Assembly (NCBI RefSeq): GCF_021605415.1
Contig: NZ_WKEQ01000035.1
Location: forward strand, 1-53,252
DNA: 53,252 bases
Direction: 5' to 3'
Source of the DNA: Pseudomonas syringae
GTDB taxonomy: Bacteria > Pseudomonadota > Gammaproteobacteria > Pseudomonadales > Pseudomonadaceae
Position numbers and translations under genes: made by a program. Position 1 is the first letter of the stretch, and each line of letters opens with the position of its first letter. Below the pieces are notes generated by a model. That model searched no databases. It saw only the letters and a list, made by a program, of their open reading frames with translations, and was not told the origin of the DNA. Below are positions 43,215 to 50,939 of the stretch, one piece after another.

Positions 43215-43586
43215 ATGATTCCCACCGACATCAAACTGCACAAAGCCTCGAAAACCCTGTCGCTCAAGTACGCGTCCGGCGAGGAACATACCCTGCCCGC
43301 CGAGTTCTTGCGCGTGCATTCCCCCTCCGCCGAGGTTCAAGGCCACGGCAAACCCATCCTGCAATTCGGCAAACTCAACGTCGGCATCAGCAAAGTAGAA
43401 CCGGCCGGTCAGTACGCACTGAAATTGACCTTCGACGACGGTCATGACAGCGGATTGTTCACTTGGGACTATCTCTACCAATTGGGCCAGCGCCAGGACG
43501 CGTTGTGGGACGACTATCTGCTCGAACTCAAGGCCGCCGGCAAAACCCGTGATCCGGACGAGTCCTTCGTCAAGCTGATGCTCTAG
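43215..43586 (+). CDS. DUF971 (GBBH-like) domain protein
   Basis: A 123-residue protein, nearly all a DUF971/gamma-butyrobetaine-hydroxylase N-terminal-like domain: IPTDIKLHKASKTLSLKYASGEEHTLPAEFLRVHSPSAEVQGHG, then VGISKVEPAGQYALKLTFDDGHDSGLFTWDYLYQLG. Proteins of this family are small and some are linked to Fe-S biology, but no function is proven here. Gene order hslV-hslU-DUF971-phaC1 is conserved in Pseudomonas (PAO1 PA5055). Confidence 0.93.
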   Translation: MIPTDIKLHKASKTLSLKYASGEEHTLPAEFLRVHSPSAEVQGHGKPILQFGKLNVGISKVEPAGQYALKLTFDDGHDSGLFTWDYLYQLGQRQDALWDDYLLELKAAGKTRDPDESFVKLML

Positions 43587-43703
43587 CTCAAGGGTCGGGC
43601 TCTTTAGAGGGCATTTTCTAATTTCATCTGTTTGAATGCTCCGCTTGAACGGCCGAGGATCGGCTGCTTGCGAAAAAAATTAAACTCGGGTAACCAATGG
43701 AGC

Positions 43704-43719
43704 TGGCAAGTTCCCTGCA
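43704..43719 (+). promoter_or_regulatory. Sigma-54-like promoter of phaC1
   Basis: TGGCAAGTTCCCTGCA has GG and GC elements separated by 10 bases and differs from TGGCACGNNNNTTGCA at two positions. It would start transcription near 43731, about 113 bases before phaC1. This fits nitrogen-responsive control of PHA synthesis. Confidence 0.7.
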
Positions 43720-43771
43720 ATGCTCTACGACTGTAAAGCATCACTGCAGAATTAACGGTCACCCGAGCAGA

Positions 43772-43817
43772 AGTACCCGGCATCGACTGTGTGACTGCAC
43801 AACAGGAACCGGGTACT
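43772..43817. promoter_or_regulatory. Inverted repeat in the phaC1 leader
   Basis: Perfect 9-bp arms AGTACCCGG (43772-43780) and CCGGGTACT (43809-43817) enclose 28 bases. It lies between the sigma-54-like element and phaC1. It could be an operator for PhaD or a leader RNA hairpin; the sequence alone cannot decide. Confidence 0.5.
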
Positions 43818-43843
43818 CGTCTCAGGACAATGGAGCGTCGTAG

Positions 43844-45523
43844 ATGAGTAACAAGAATAACGATGACCTGAAGTACCAAGCCTCGGAAAACACCCTGGGG
43901 CTTAACCCCGTCGTTGGGCTGCGCGGAAAGGATCTGCTGGCCTCTGCTCGTATGGTGCTGTCGCAGGCCATCAGACAACCGATCCACAGCGTCAAGCACG
44001 TCACCCATTTCGGCATCGAATTGAAGAACGTGCTGTTCGGTAAATCCGAACTGCAACCGGCCAGCGATGACCGGCGCTTCGCGGATCCGGCCTGGAGCCA
44101 GAACCCTCTCTACAAACGTTATCTGCAAACTTACCTGGCGTGGCGCAAGGAACTCCACGACTGGATCGACGACAGCAGCCTGACGCCGAAAGACATCGCG
44201 CGCGGGCACTTCGTCATCAATCTAATGACCGAGGCCATGGCGCCCACCAACAGCGCCGCCAACCCCGCAGCGGTCAAACGCTTTTTCGAAACCGGCGGCA
44301 AGAGCCTGCTCGACGGTCTGTCACACCTGGCCAAGGATCTGGTGCACAACGGCGGCATGCCGAGCCAGGTCAACATGGGCGCGTTCGAGGTTGGCAAGAG
44401 CCTGGGCGTGACCGAAGGCGCGGTGGTGTTCCGCAATGATGTACTGGAGCTGATTCAGTACAAGCCGATCACCGAGCAAGTCCACGAGCGTCCGCTGCTG
44501 GTTGTGCCGCCGCAGATCAACAAGTTCTACGTCTTCGACCTGAGCCCGGACAAGAGCCTGGCGCGGTTCTGCCTGCGCAATAACGTGCAAACGTTCATCG
44601 TCAGCTGGCGCAACCCGACCAAGGAACAACGCGAGTGGGGCCTGTCGACGTACATCGAAGCACTCAAGGAAGCAGTCGACGTGGTCACGGCGATCACCGG
44701 CAGCAAAGACATCAACATGCTCGGTGCGTGCTCCGGCGGCATTACCTGTACGGCGCTGCTCGGCCATTACGCGGCGATCGGCGAAAACAAGGTCAATGCC
44801 CTCACGCTGCTGGTCAGCGTGCTCGACACGACCCTGGACAGCGACGTCGCCCTGTTCGTCGACGAGCAAACCCTTGAGGCCGCCAAGCGGCATTCCTATC
44901 AGGCCGGTGTGCTGGAAGGCCGCGACATGGCCAAAGTCTTCGCGTGGATGCGCCCGAACGATCTGATCTGGAATTACTGGGTCAACAATTACCTGCTCGG
45001 CAACGAGCCGCCGGTGTTCGACATTCTGTTCTGGAACAACGACACCACTCGGTTGCCGGCCGCGTTCCACGGCGACCTGATCGAGATGTTCAAGAACAAT
45101 CCGCTGATCCGCCCCAATGCACTGGAAGTGTGCGGCACCGCCATTGACCTCAAACAGGTCACCGCCGACATCTTCTCGCTGGCCGGCACCAACGACCACA
45201 TCACGCCATGGAAATCCTGCTACAAGTCGGCGCAGCTGTTCGGTGGCAAGGTCGAATTCGTGCTGTCGAGCAGCGGCCATATCCAGAGCATCCTGAACCC
45301 GCCGGGCAACCCGAAATCGCGCTACATGACCAGCGAAGAAATGACCGCCAATGCCGAGGACTGGCAGGAAAACTCGACCAAGCACACCGATTCCTGGTGG
45401 CTGCACTGGCAGGCCTGGCAGGCCGAACGCGCGGGCAACCTGAAAAAGGCGCCGACGAAACTGGGCAACAAAGCGTTCCCGGCCGGAGAAGCCTCGCCGG
45501 GGACTTATGTACATGAAAGATAG
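43844..45523 (+). CDS. phaC1: Class II poly(3-hydroxyalkanoate) synthase 1
   Basis: A 559-residue synthase polymerising medium-chain (R)-3-hydroxyacyl-CoA into PHA granules. The alpha/beta-hydrolase triad is complete: lipase-box-like GACSGG with Cys296, Asp451 (AGTNDHITPW) and His479 (SSSGHIQSI). The N-terminal domain (SNKNNDDLKYQASENTLGLNPVVGLRGKDLL) is typical of class II. Length matches the family. First gene of phaC1-phaZ-phaC2-phaD. The start region carries an A-rich Crc/Hfq-type site, and a sigma-54-like promoter lies upstream. The stop codon is the beginning of an inverted repeat. Confidence 0.98.
   Translation: MSNKNNDDLKYQASENTLGLNPVVGLRGKDLLASARMVLSQAIRQPIHSVKHVTHFGIELKNVLFGKSELQPASDDRRFADPAWSQNPLYKRYLQTYLAWRKELHDWIDDSSLTPKDIARGHFVINLMTEAMAPTNSAANPAAVKRFFETGGKSLLDGLSHLAKDLVHNGGMPSQVNMGAFEVGKSLGVTEGAVVFRNDVLELIQYKPITEQVHERPLLVVPPQINKFYVFDLSPDKSLARFCLRNNVQTFIVSWRNPTKEQREWGLSTYIEALKEAVDVVTAITGSKDINMLGACSGGITCTALLGHYAAIGENKVNALTLLVSVLDTTLDSDVALFVDEQTLEAAKRHSYQAGVLEGRDMAKVFAWMRPNDLIWNYWVNNYLLGNEPPVFDILFWNNDTTRLPAAFHGDLIEMFKNNPLIRPNALEVCGTAIDLKQVTADIFSLAGTNDHITPWKSCYKSAQLFGGKVEFVLSSSGHIQSILNPPGNPKSRYMTSEEMTANAEDWQENSTKHTDSWWLHWQAWQAERAGNLKKAPTKLGNKAFPAGEASPGTYVHER
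43850..43861 (+). promoter_or_regulatory. Crc/Hfq-type catabolite repression site
   Basis: AACAAGAATAAC, codons 3-6 of phaC1, fits the A-rich motif AANAANAANAA bound by Hfq with Crc. Binding here would block ribosome loading when preferred carbon sources are present. Confidence 0.65.
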
Positions 45524-45588
45524 CGGCAAGCGGCAAGCTTTGAGCTGCAAGCTGAACCTGTTCTGCTTGCGGCTCGTGGCTTGCCGCT
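45522..45588. repeat. Inverted repeat between phaC1 and phaZ
   Basis: Outer 10-bp arms AGCGGCAAGC (45522-45531) and GCTTGCCGCT (45579-45588) enclose inner arms GAGCTGCAAGC / GCTTGCGGCTC with one mismatch. It starts within the phaC1 stop codon. It probably lowers transcription into phaZ or sets mRNA segment stability. Confidence 0.8.
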
Positions 45589-45617
45589 GCTCCTCCCTAA
45601 CCCGAAGGGTTTGATCC

Positions 45618-46472
45618 ATGCCGCACCCGTTCATATTCCGTACCGTCGACCTGGATGGCCAGACCCTCCGCACGGCGGTGCGCCCCGGCAAGCCTCACTT
45701 GACGCCCCTGCTGATTTTCAACGGCATCGGCGCCAACCTGGAGCTGGTGTTTCCGTTCGTCGCGGCGCTGGATCCGGATCTGGAAGTGATCGCGTTCGAC
45801 GTGCCCGGTGTCGGCGGTTCTTCCACGCCGAACCGGCCGTACCGCTTTCCCGGTCTGGCGAAACTCACCGCGCGGATGCTCGATTACCTCGATTACGGCC
45901 AAGTCAATGTCATCGGCGTGTCGTGGGGCGGCGCCCTTGCGCAGCAGTTCGCCTACGACTATCCCGAGCGCTGCAAAAAACTGGTGCTGGCGGCCACGGC
46001 GGCCGGCGCGGTGATGGTGCCGGGCAAACCCAAAGTGCTGTGGATGATGGCCAGCCCACGGCGCTACATCCAGCCCTCCCATGTCATCCGCATCGCGCCG
46101 ATGATTTACGGCGGCGCGTTCCGGCGCGATCCGACGCTCGCTGCGCGTCATGCAGCCAAGGTGCGTTCGGCGGGCAAGCTCGGTTATTACTGGCAGTTGT
46201 TCGCCGGCCTTGGCTGGACGAGCATTCACTGGCTGCACAGGATCCATCAGCCGACCCTGGTGCTGGCCGGCGACGACGATCCGCTGATCCCGCTGGTCAA
46301 CATGCGCCTGCTCGCCTGGCGGATCCCCAACGCGCAATTGCACATCATCGATGACGGTCACCTGTTCCTGATTACCCGTGCCGAAGCGGTCGCGCCGATC
46401 ATCATGAAGTTCCTTGAAGAAGAGCGGCAGCGTGCCGTGATGCATCCGCATCCTTCACCACTGGGCGGATAA
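45618..46472 (+). CDS. phaZ: Intracellular medium-chain PHA depolymerase
   Basis: A 284-residue alpha/beta hydrolase degrading stored PHA. The catalytic triad is visible: Ser102 in GVSWGG, Asp221 in AGDDDPLIPL, His248 in DDGHLF. Other family marks are FNGIGANLELVFPF and FDVPGVGGSSTP. The size equals the P. putida enzyme. It lies between the two synthase genes, so synthesis and mobilisation are encoded together. The long hairpin before it may let its level differ from phaC1. Granule-associated in known homologues. Confidence 0.98.
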   Translation: MPHPFIFRTVDLDGQTLRTAVRPGKPHLTPLLIFNGIGANLELVFPFVAALDPDLEVIAFDVPGVGGSSTPNRPYRFPGLAKLTARMLDYLDYGQVNVIGVSWGGALAQQFAYDYPERCKKLVLAATAAGAVMVPGKPKVLWMMASPRRYIQPSHVIRIAPMIYGGAFRRDPTLAARHAAKVRSAGKLGYYWQLFAGLGWTSIHWLHRIHQPTLVLAGDDDPLIPLVNMRLLAWRIPNAQLHIIDDGHLFLITRAEAVAPIIMKFLEEERQRAVMHPHPSPLGG

Positions 46473-46586
46473 CCTGCCCGGTGTCGCGCGGCAGGACGCC
46501 GCGCCGCGCAGCAACCCGTAACAGCGTCTATGGTGTTCTGGTTCGGTGTGTTTGTTTTTGGCTTGAAGACGAAGGAGTGTTGACTC

Positions 46587-48269
46587 ATGCGCGACAAACC
46601 AGCGACGGGCGTAGTGCCCCGTCCGGCCGTGTTCATCAATGCACAAAGCGCAATGACCGGCCTGCGAGGCCGGGACATGATCTCAACCCTGCGCAGCGTC
46701 GCCGCCCATGGCTTGCGCAATCCGCTGCACAGCGCCCGGCACGCCCTGAAACTCGGCGGGCAATTGGGCCGCATCCTGCTCGGCGAAACCCTGCACCCGA
46801 CCAACCCGCAGGACAACCGCTTCGCCGACCCGACGTGGAGCCTCAACCCGTTTTACCGACGCACATTGCAGGCCTATCTGAGCTGGCAGAAAGAGGTCAA
46901 AAGCTGGATCGACGAAAGCGGCATGAGCCCGGATGAGCGCGCCCGTGCGCACTTCGCCTTCAGCCTGCTCAATGATGCCGTCGCGCCCTCCAACACGTTA
47001 CTCAATCCACTGGCAATCAAAGAACTGTTCAACTCCGGCGGCAGCAGTGTCGTGCGCGGCTTGAGTCATCTGATCGATGATCTGCTGCACAACGACGGCC
47101 TGCCGCGCCAGATCACCAAACAGGCTTTCGAAGTCGGCAAGACGGTTGCCACCACCAGCGGCTCGGTGGTATTTCGCAACGAAATGCTCGAACTGATCCA
47201 GTACAAGCCGATGAGCGAAAAGCAGTACGCCAAGCCGCTGCTGGTGGTGCCGCCGCAAATCAACAAGTACTACATTTTCGACTTGAGTCCGCAGAACAGC
47301 TTCGTCCAGTACGCCCTGAAAAACGGTTTGCAGACCTTCATGATCAGTTGGCGCAACCCGGATGTGCGTCATCGCGAATGGGGGCTGTCGACCTATGTCG
47401 AGGCCGTCGAAGAAGCCATGAACATCTGCCGGGCAATCACCGGTGCCCGCGAGGTCAACCTGATGGGCGCCTGCGCCGGCGGGCTGACCATTGCCGCGCT
47501 GCAAGGGCATTTGCAGGCCAAGCGGCAATTGCGCCGAGTCGCCAGCGCGACCTATCTGGTCAGCCTGCTCGACAGCCAGATGGATTCCCCGGCCGCGCTG
47601 TTTGCCGACGAGCAAACCCTCGAAGCGGCCAAACGCCGCTCGTATCAGAAAGGCGTGCTGGACGGTCGCGACATGGCCAGGGTCTTCGCGTGGATGCGCC
47701 CGAACGATTTGATCTGGAGTTACTTCGTCAATAACTACCTGCTCGGCAAGGAGCCGCCGGCGTTCGACATCCTCTACTGGAACAACGACAGCACTCGCCT
47801 GCCGGCGGCACTGCATGGCGACCTGCTGGACTTCTTCAAGCACAACCCGCTGACCCACCCGGGCGGCCTCGAAGTGTGCGGCACGCCAATCGACCTGCAA
47901 AAAGTCACCGTCGACAGCTTCAGTGTCGCGGGGATGAACGACCACATCACGCCGTGGGACGCGGTGTATCGCTCGGCGCTGCTGCTTGGCGGTGACCGGC
48001 GCTTCGTGTTGTCCAGCAGCGGCCACGTACAGAGCATCCTCAACCCGCCAAACAACCCGAAAGCCAATTACGTCGAGAACGGCAAACTGAGCAGCGACCC
48101 ACGCGCCTGGTACTACGACGCCAAACACGTCGACGGCAGTTGGTGGCCACAATGGCTGGAGTGGGTGCAGCAACGTTCCGGCGCCCAGCACGAAACCCGG
48201 GTAACCCTCGGCAACGCCAACTATCCACCGATGGAAGCTGCACCCGGTAACTACGTGCGTGTGCGTTGA
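46587..48269 (+). CDS. phaC2: Class II poly(3-hydroxyalkanoate) synthase 2
   Basis: A 560-residue paralogue of PhaC1, collinear along its length. The lipase-box-like GACAGG places Cys296 at the same position; the Asp is in AGMNDHITPW and the His in SSSGHVQSI. The N-terminal 30 residues (MRDKPATGVVPRPAVFINAQ) differ from PhaC1, as usual for PhaC2. A strong GAAGGAG site precedes the ATG. The paralogues differ in substrate preference in known species. 114 bp after phaZ and 30 bp before phaD. Confidence 0.98.
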   Translation: MRDKPATGVVPRPAVFINAQSAMTGLRGRDMISTLRSVAAHGLRNPLHSARHALKLGGQLGRILLGETLHPTNPQDNRFADPTWSLNPFYRRTLQAYLSWQKEVKSWIDESGMSPDERARAHFAFSLLNDAVAPSNTLLNPLAIKELFNSGGSSVVRGLSHLIDDLLHNDGLPRQITKQAFEVGKTVATTSGSVVFRNEMLELIQYKPMSEKQYAKPLLVVPPQINKYYIFDLSPQNSFVQYALKNGLQTFMISWRNPDVRHREWGLSTYVEAVEEAMNICRAITGAREVNLMGACAGGLTIAALQGHLQAKRQLRRVASATYLVSLLDSQMDSPAALFADEQTLEAAKRRSYQKGVLDGRDMARVFAWMRPNDLIWSYFVNNYLLGKEPPAFDILYWNNDSTRLPAALHGDLLDFFKHNPLTHPGGLEVCGTPIDLQKVTVDSFSVAGMNDHITPWDAVYRSALLLGGDRRFVLSSSGHVQSILNPPNNPKANYVENGKLSSDPRAWYYDAKHVDGSWWPQWLEWVQQRSGAQHETRVTLGNANYPPMEAAPGNYVRVR

Positions 48270-48299
48270 CGCTTAACCGAACTTTTCTAAGAAGACTGG

Positions 48300-48917
48300 A
48301 TGAAGACCCGCGACCGGATACTCGAATGTGCCCTGCAGTTATTCAATGAAAAGGGCGAGCCAAATGTTTCGACCATGGAAGTTGCCAATGAAATGGGGAT
48401 CAGCCCGGGCAACCTCTATTACCACTTCCACGGCAAGGAACCGCTGATTCTCGGGCTGTTCGAGCGCTTTCAGAATGAACTCACGCCGCTGCTCGATCCA
48501 CCGCCGGATGTTGAACTGGCGCCGGAAGATTACTGGCTGTTTTTGCACCTGATCGTCGAGCGTCTGGCCCAGTACCGGTTTCTGTTCCAGGACTTGTCGA
48601 ACCTGGCGGGACGATTGCCGAAACTGGCCAAGGGCATTCGCCTGTTGCTCAATGCCCTGAAACGAACCCTGGCGTCGTTGCTGGCGCGGTTGAAGGCTGC
48701 CGGGCAAGTGGTCAGCGATACGCAGGCATTGGGGCAACTCGTTGAGCAGATCACCATGACGCTGCTGTTTTCACTGGACTATCAGCGGATTCTGGATCGC
48801 GAGGGGGAAGTGAGGCTGGTGGTGTACCAGATCATGATGCTGGTGGCGCCGCATTTGCTGCCGTCGGTGAAAGTGGCGACGGAGCGGTTGGCGTTGCAAT
48901 ATCTGGAAGAGCATTAA
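48300..48917 (+). CDS. phaD: TetR-type regulator of PHA genes, PhaD
   Basis: A 205-residue TetR-family protein. The N-terminal helix-turn-helix is KTRDRILECALQLFNEKGEPNVSTMEVANEMGISPGNLYYHFHGKEPLI (about 1-50), followed by an all-helical ligand-binding domain. In P. putida PhaD activates the phaC1 and phaI promoters, with a CoA intermediate of fatty-acid oxidation as presumed effector. It closes the phaC1ZC2D operon and is convergent with phaF. Starts 30 bp after phaC2. Confidence 0.95.
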   Translation: MKTRDRILECALQLFNEKGEPNVSTMEVANEMGISPGNLYYHFHGKEPLILGLFERFQNELTPLLDPPPDVELAPEDYWLFLHLIVERLAQYRFLFQDLSNLAGRLPKLAKGIRLLLNALKRTLASLLARLKAAGQVVSDTQALGQLVEQITMTLLFSLDYQRILDREGEVRLVVYQIMMLVAPHLLPSVKVATERLALQYLEEH

Positions 48918-48928
48918 GATCAAAAGAT

Positions 48929-48991
48929 CGCAGCCTTCGGCAGCTTCTACAACGCGCCGCCCTGTAGAAGCGGCCGAAGGCTCGGGCTGCG
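48929..48991. repeat. CGCAGCCTTCGGCAGCTTCTACA inverted repeat
   Basis: Arms at 48929-48951 and 48963-48991 pair, the right arm carrying extra bases (a CGAG/CGGG-type insertion). It lies just after the phaD stop. A single arm of the same family is at 721-752 and a truncated arm at 33213-33232, so this is a dispersed Pseudomonas element. Confidence 0.8.
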
Positions 48992-49020
48992 TTCCAACGA
49001 TTGTTTTTATCCTCAAACAA

Positions 49021-49054
49021 AAACGCCCGACCTTCACAGGCCGGGCGTTTTTTT
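49021..49054. terminator. Bidirectional terminator between phaD and phaF
   Basis: Arms 49021-49033 (AAACGCCCGACCT) and 49038-49050 pair with one mismatch around a 4-base loop. T7 follows on the plus strand, and a T5 run follows on the minus strand. It serves both convergent operons. Confidence 0.9.
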
Positions 49055-49067
49055 GAATCCTGAAAAA

Positions 49068-49922
49068 TCAGGACTGACTGGTCGGCGTCGATGCAACAGT
49101 CGGGGTTGCTGCCGGCGTCGGCGCTGCGGCGGAGTTCGCCGAAGCGGCCGGAGCTGCCGGTGTTGCAGGCTTGGCGGCGGCCGCTGCCGGTTTCGGCGCG
49201 GCGGCTTTCGGTGCGGCCGGTTTTTTCACTGCGGGCTTTTTCGCCGCAGGTTTCTTCGCAGCGGCAGGTTTCGCCGCCGCTGTTTTGGCAGCGGGCTTGG
49301 CGGCCGGTTTGGCGGCTGCCTTCGCGGCAACCGGTTTGGTGGCGGCCTTGACGGCTGCTTTGGCAGCAGGTTTTGCCGCTGCCGCTTTCGCTACCGGTTT
49401 GGCAACTGCTTTGGCGAGTGGCTTGGCAGCGCTTTTGGTCGCCGGTTTAGCCGCAGCCGTTTTCGCCGCTGGTTTGGCCGCTGCCGTTTTCGCAGCAACC
49501 GGACGCGCCTTCTCGCCGGTGAGTTTTTCGATTTGCTTGGTCAGGGTGTCGACCTTGCTGTGCAGCGCCTTCACTTCATTACGGCTCGGCACGCCCAGGC
49601 GCGAAATCGCGCTGTTCAGACGCTTGTCGAAAGCGCCTTCCAACTCATCCCACTTGCCCAGTGCGCGATCTTTCACGCCACTGATGCGCGACTTGGCCGA
49701 GGATGCGGAATCCTTGGCGTCATCGACCTTCTTGCCGACTGCGGACTTGGTGAGCTTCTCGGCTTTCTCGCCGTCTTTGACCAATGCATCGAAGAGTTTG
49801 CTGCCGTCAGTGTCGATCTTCGAGTACACGCCTAAACCAGCCAGCCAGATTTTGCGGGAGTAGTCTTCGACCTTCCCGACCCACGAGCTGCCTTCTTTTG
49901 CGGTGTTCTTTTTAACAGCCAT
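49068..49922 (-). CDS. phaF: PHA granule phasin PhaF with histone-like tail
   Basis: A 284-residue phasin. The N-terminal ~140 residues form the amphipathic granule-binding phasin domain (SRKIWLAGLGVYSKIDTDGSKLFDALVKDGEK) and a coiled-coil stretch (NEVKALHSKVDTLTKQIEKLTGEK). From about 143 to 260 it is almost pure Ala-Lys-Pro repeats (AAKPAAK type), like histone H1, which bind DNA. In P. putida PhaF links granules to the nucleoid to spread them at cell division. The very biased composition makes long spurious frames on the other strand. Follows phaI by 10 bp. Confidence 0.97.
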   Translation of the reverse strand: MAVKKNTAKEGSSWVGKVEDYSRKIWLAGLGVYSKIDTDGSKLFDALVKDGEKAEKLTKSAVGKKVDDAKDSASSAKSRISGVKDRALGKWDELEGAFDKRLNSAISRLGVPSRNEVKALHSKVDTLTKQIEKLTGEKARPVAAKTAAAKPAAKTAAAKPATKSAAKPLAKAVAKPVAKAAAAKPAAKAAVKAATKPVAAKAAAKPAAKPAAKTAAAKPAAAKKPAAKKPAVKKPAAPKAAAPKPAAAAAKPATPAAPAASANSAAAPTPAATPTVASTPTSQS

Positions 49923-49932
49923 CCCGTTCTCC

Positions 49933-50355
49933 TTAAGATTTGCGCGCGACGCGTTCGAGCAATGCCGTCAGCTCATCGAGCTTAGCAGAGAGTGCCTCAA
50001 CGTCATGTTTAGACGGAATGCCGATACGATTCAAGGCGCCTGCTACACGGGAGTCGAACGCCTTCTCGACCTTGTCGAGCTGGAGTTCGACGCGACCTTT
50101 GAACGAGGTGACTTCACTCTTGGCTTCATCGATCTCGGCGTTGGCCGCTTCGAGCTTCTCAGCGATTTCTTTTTTTCCTTTCTTTTCAACGATTTGACCA
50201 GCCTTGATCAACTCTTGAAAGTATTCGCTGCCCTCGCTGCCGACCTTGGTGTAGGCACCCAGACCTGCCAGCCAGATCTTGCGGGCATAAGATTTAACGT
50301 CGCTCAGCGTCGAAGTCGAAGCGTCGATTTTTTTCTTCAAAATAACTTTGGCCAT
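49933..50355 (-). CDS. phaI: PHA granule phasin PhaI
   Basis: The ATG at 50355 with GAGGTG upstream gives 140 residues (MAKVILKKKIDASTSTLSDVKSYARKIWLAGLGAYTKVGSEG). It is homologous to the N-domain of PhaF (shared KIWLAGLG and a coiled coil VEALSAKLDELTALLERV) but lacks the AlaLysPro tail. It coats granules and controls their size. First gene of phaIF; in P. putida its promoter is activated by PhaD. A longer frame upstream is unsupported. Confidence 0.97.
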   Translation of the reverse strand: MAKVILKKKIDASTSTLSDVKSYARKIWLAGLGAYTKVGSEGSEYFQELIKAGQIVEKKGKKEIAEKLEAANAEIDEAKSEVTSFKGRVELQLDKVEKAFDSRVAGALNRIGIPSKHDVEALSAKLDELTALLERVARKS

Positions 50356-50497
50356 GGTGCACCTCACGCGCAGAAGGTTTGAGGAACTGCCCGCGAAAGT
50401 GTCGGGCTCTGGCACAAAGTAAGTAGAAAAATTAGAAACGGCACCCTAACAACTGACACCAATCTTCAGGCTCACTCCTACAGGGGATGAATTTCAA

Positions 50498-50773
50498 TCA
50501 GACCAGGGCTTTGTCGAGGGCTTTTTCGATCTCGGCTTTGATCATGCCGCTCATGGCCGACATCATCAGGCCCAGTTCCACATCGACGCGGATCGAATCC
50601 TCGGCCACATGCACCGCGCCTTTCACGCCAGAACGCTTGAGGTTGAGCACGTCGCCCGCCCATTGCGGCTCCAGGCCATATTGATCGGAGAGTTTCTGCG
50701 CCAGCTTGTCGGCCTTCTCGCGGGCGGCGTCCTTACCCAGGTTGTGCGCACGTTCGACACTGATACGGGCCAT
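50498..50773 (-). CDS. Polyhydroxyalkanoic acid system family protein
   Basis: The ATG at 50773 (MARISVERAHNLGKDAAREKADKLAQKLSDQYGLEPQW) gives 91 residues of the small PHA-granule-region family (TIGR02610-like). It has a helical start and a beta-rich second half (VLNLKRSGVKGAVHVAEDSIRVDVELGLMM). GGAG precedes the start. Upstream of phaI by 142 bp on the same strand, equal to PAO1 PA5062. No function is established. Confidence 0.9.
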   Translation of the reverse strand: MARISVERAHNLGKDAAREKADKLAQKLSDQYGLEPQWAGDVLNLKRSGVKGAVHVAEDSIRVDVELGLMMSAMSGMIKAEIEKALDKALV

Positions 50774-50872
50774 GGAATGACTCCTTCTTTTTGAATACAG
50801 CAATGAATGCTTGTCGGTAAATCTTGACCGCCGCTGCGGCAAATCATCCCGAGGGTGAACCATCTTACCTTT

Positions 50873-50910
50873 AGCCATGCCAAGACAAAGCATGGCTTGG
50901 GGATTAGAAT
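50873..50910 (+). promoter_or_regulatory. ubiE promoter overlapped by an inverted repeat
   Basis: AAGACA (50882-50887), 17 bases, then TAGAAT (50905-50910) form a fair sigma-70 promoter. Perfect 8-bp arms AGCCATGC (50873-50880) and GCATGGCT (50890-50897) bracket the -35 hexamer, as an operator would. Confidence 0.5.
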
Positions 50911-50939
50911 GTCGCGCATTCTCTTTTGGTGACAGCGAT

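Noticed and set aside
49171..49863. Ala-rich 230-codon frame on the plus strand
   Set aside because: Complement of the Ala-Lys-Pro repeat of phaF; low complexity makes both strands open.
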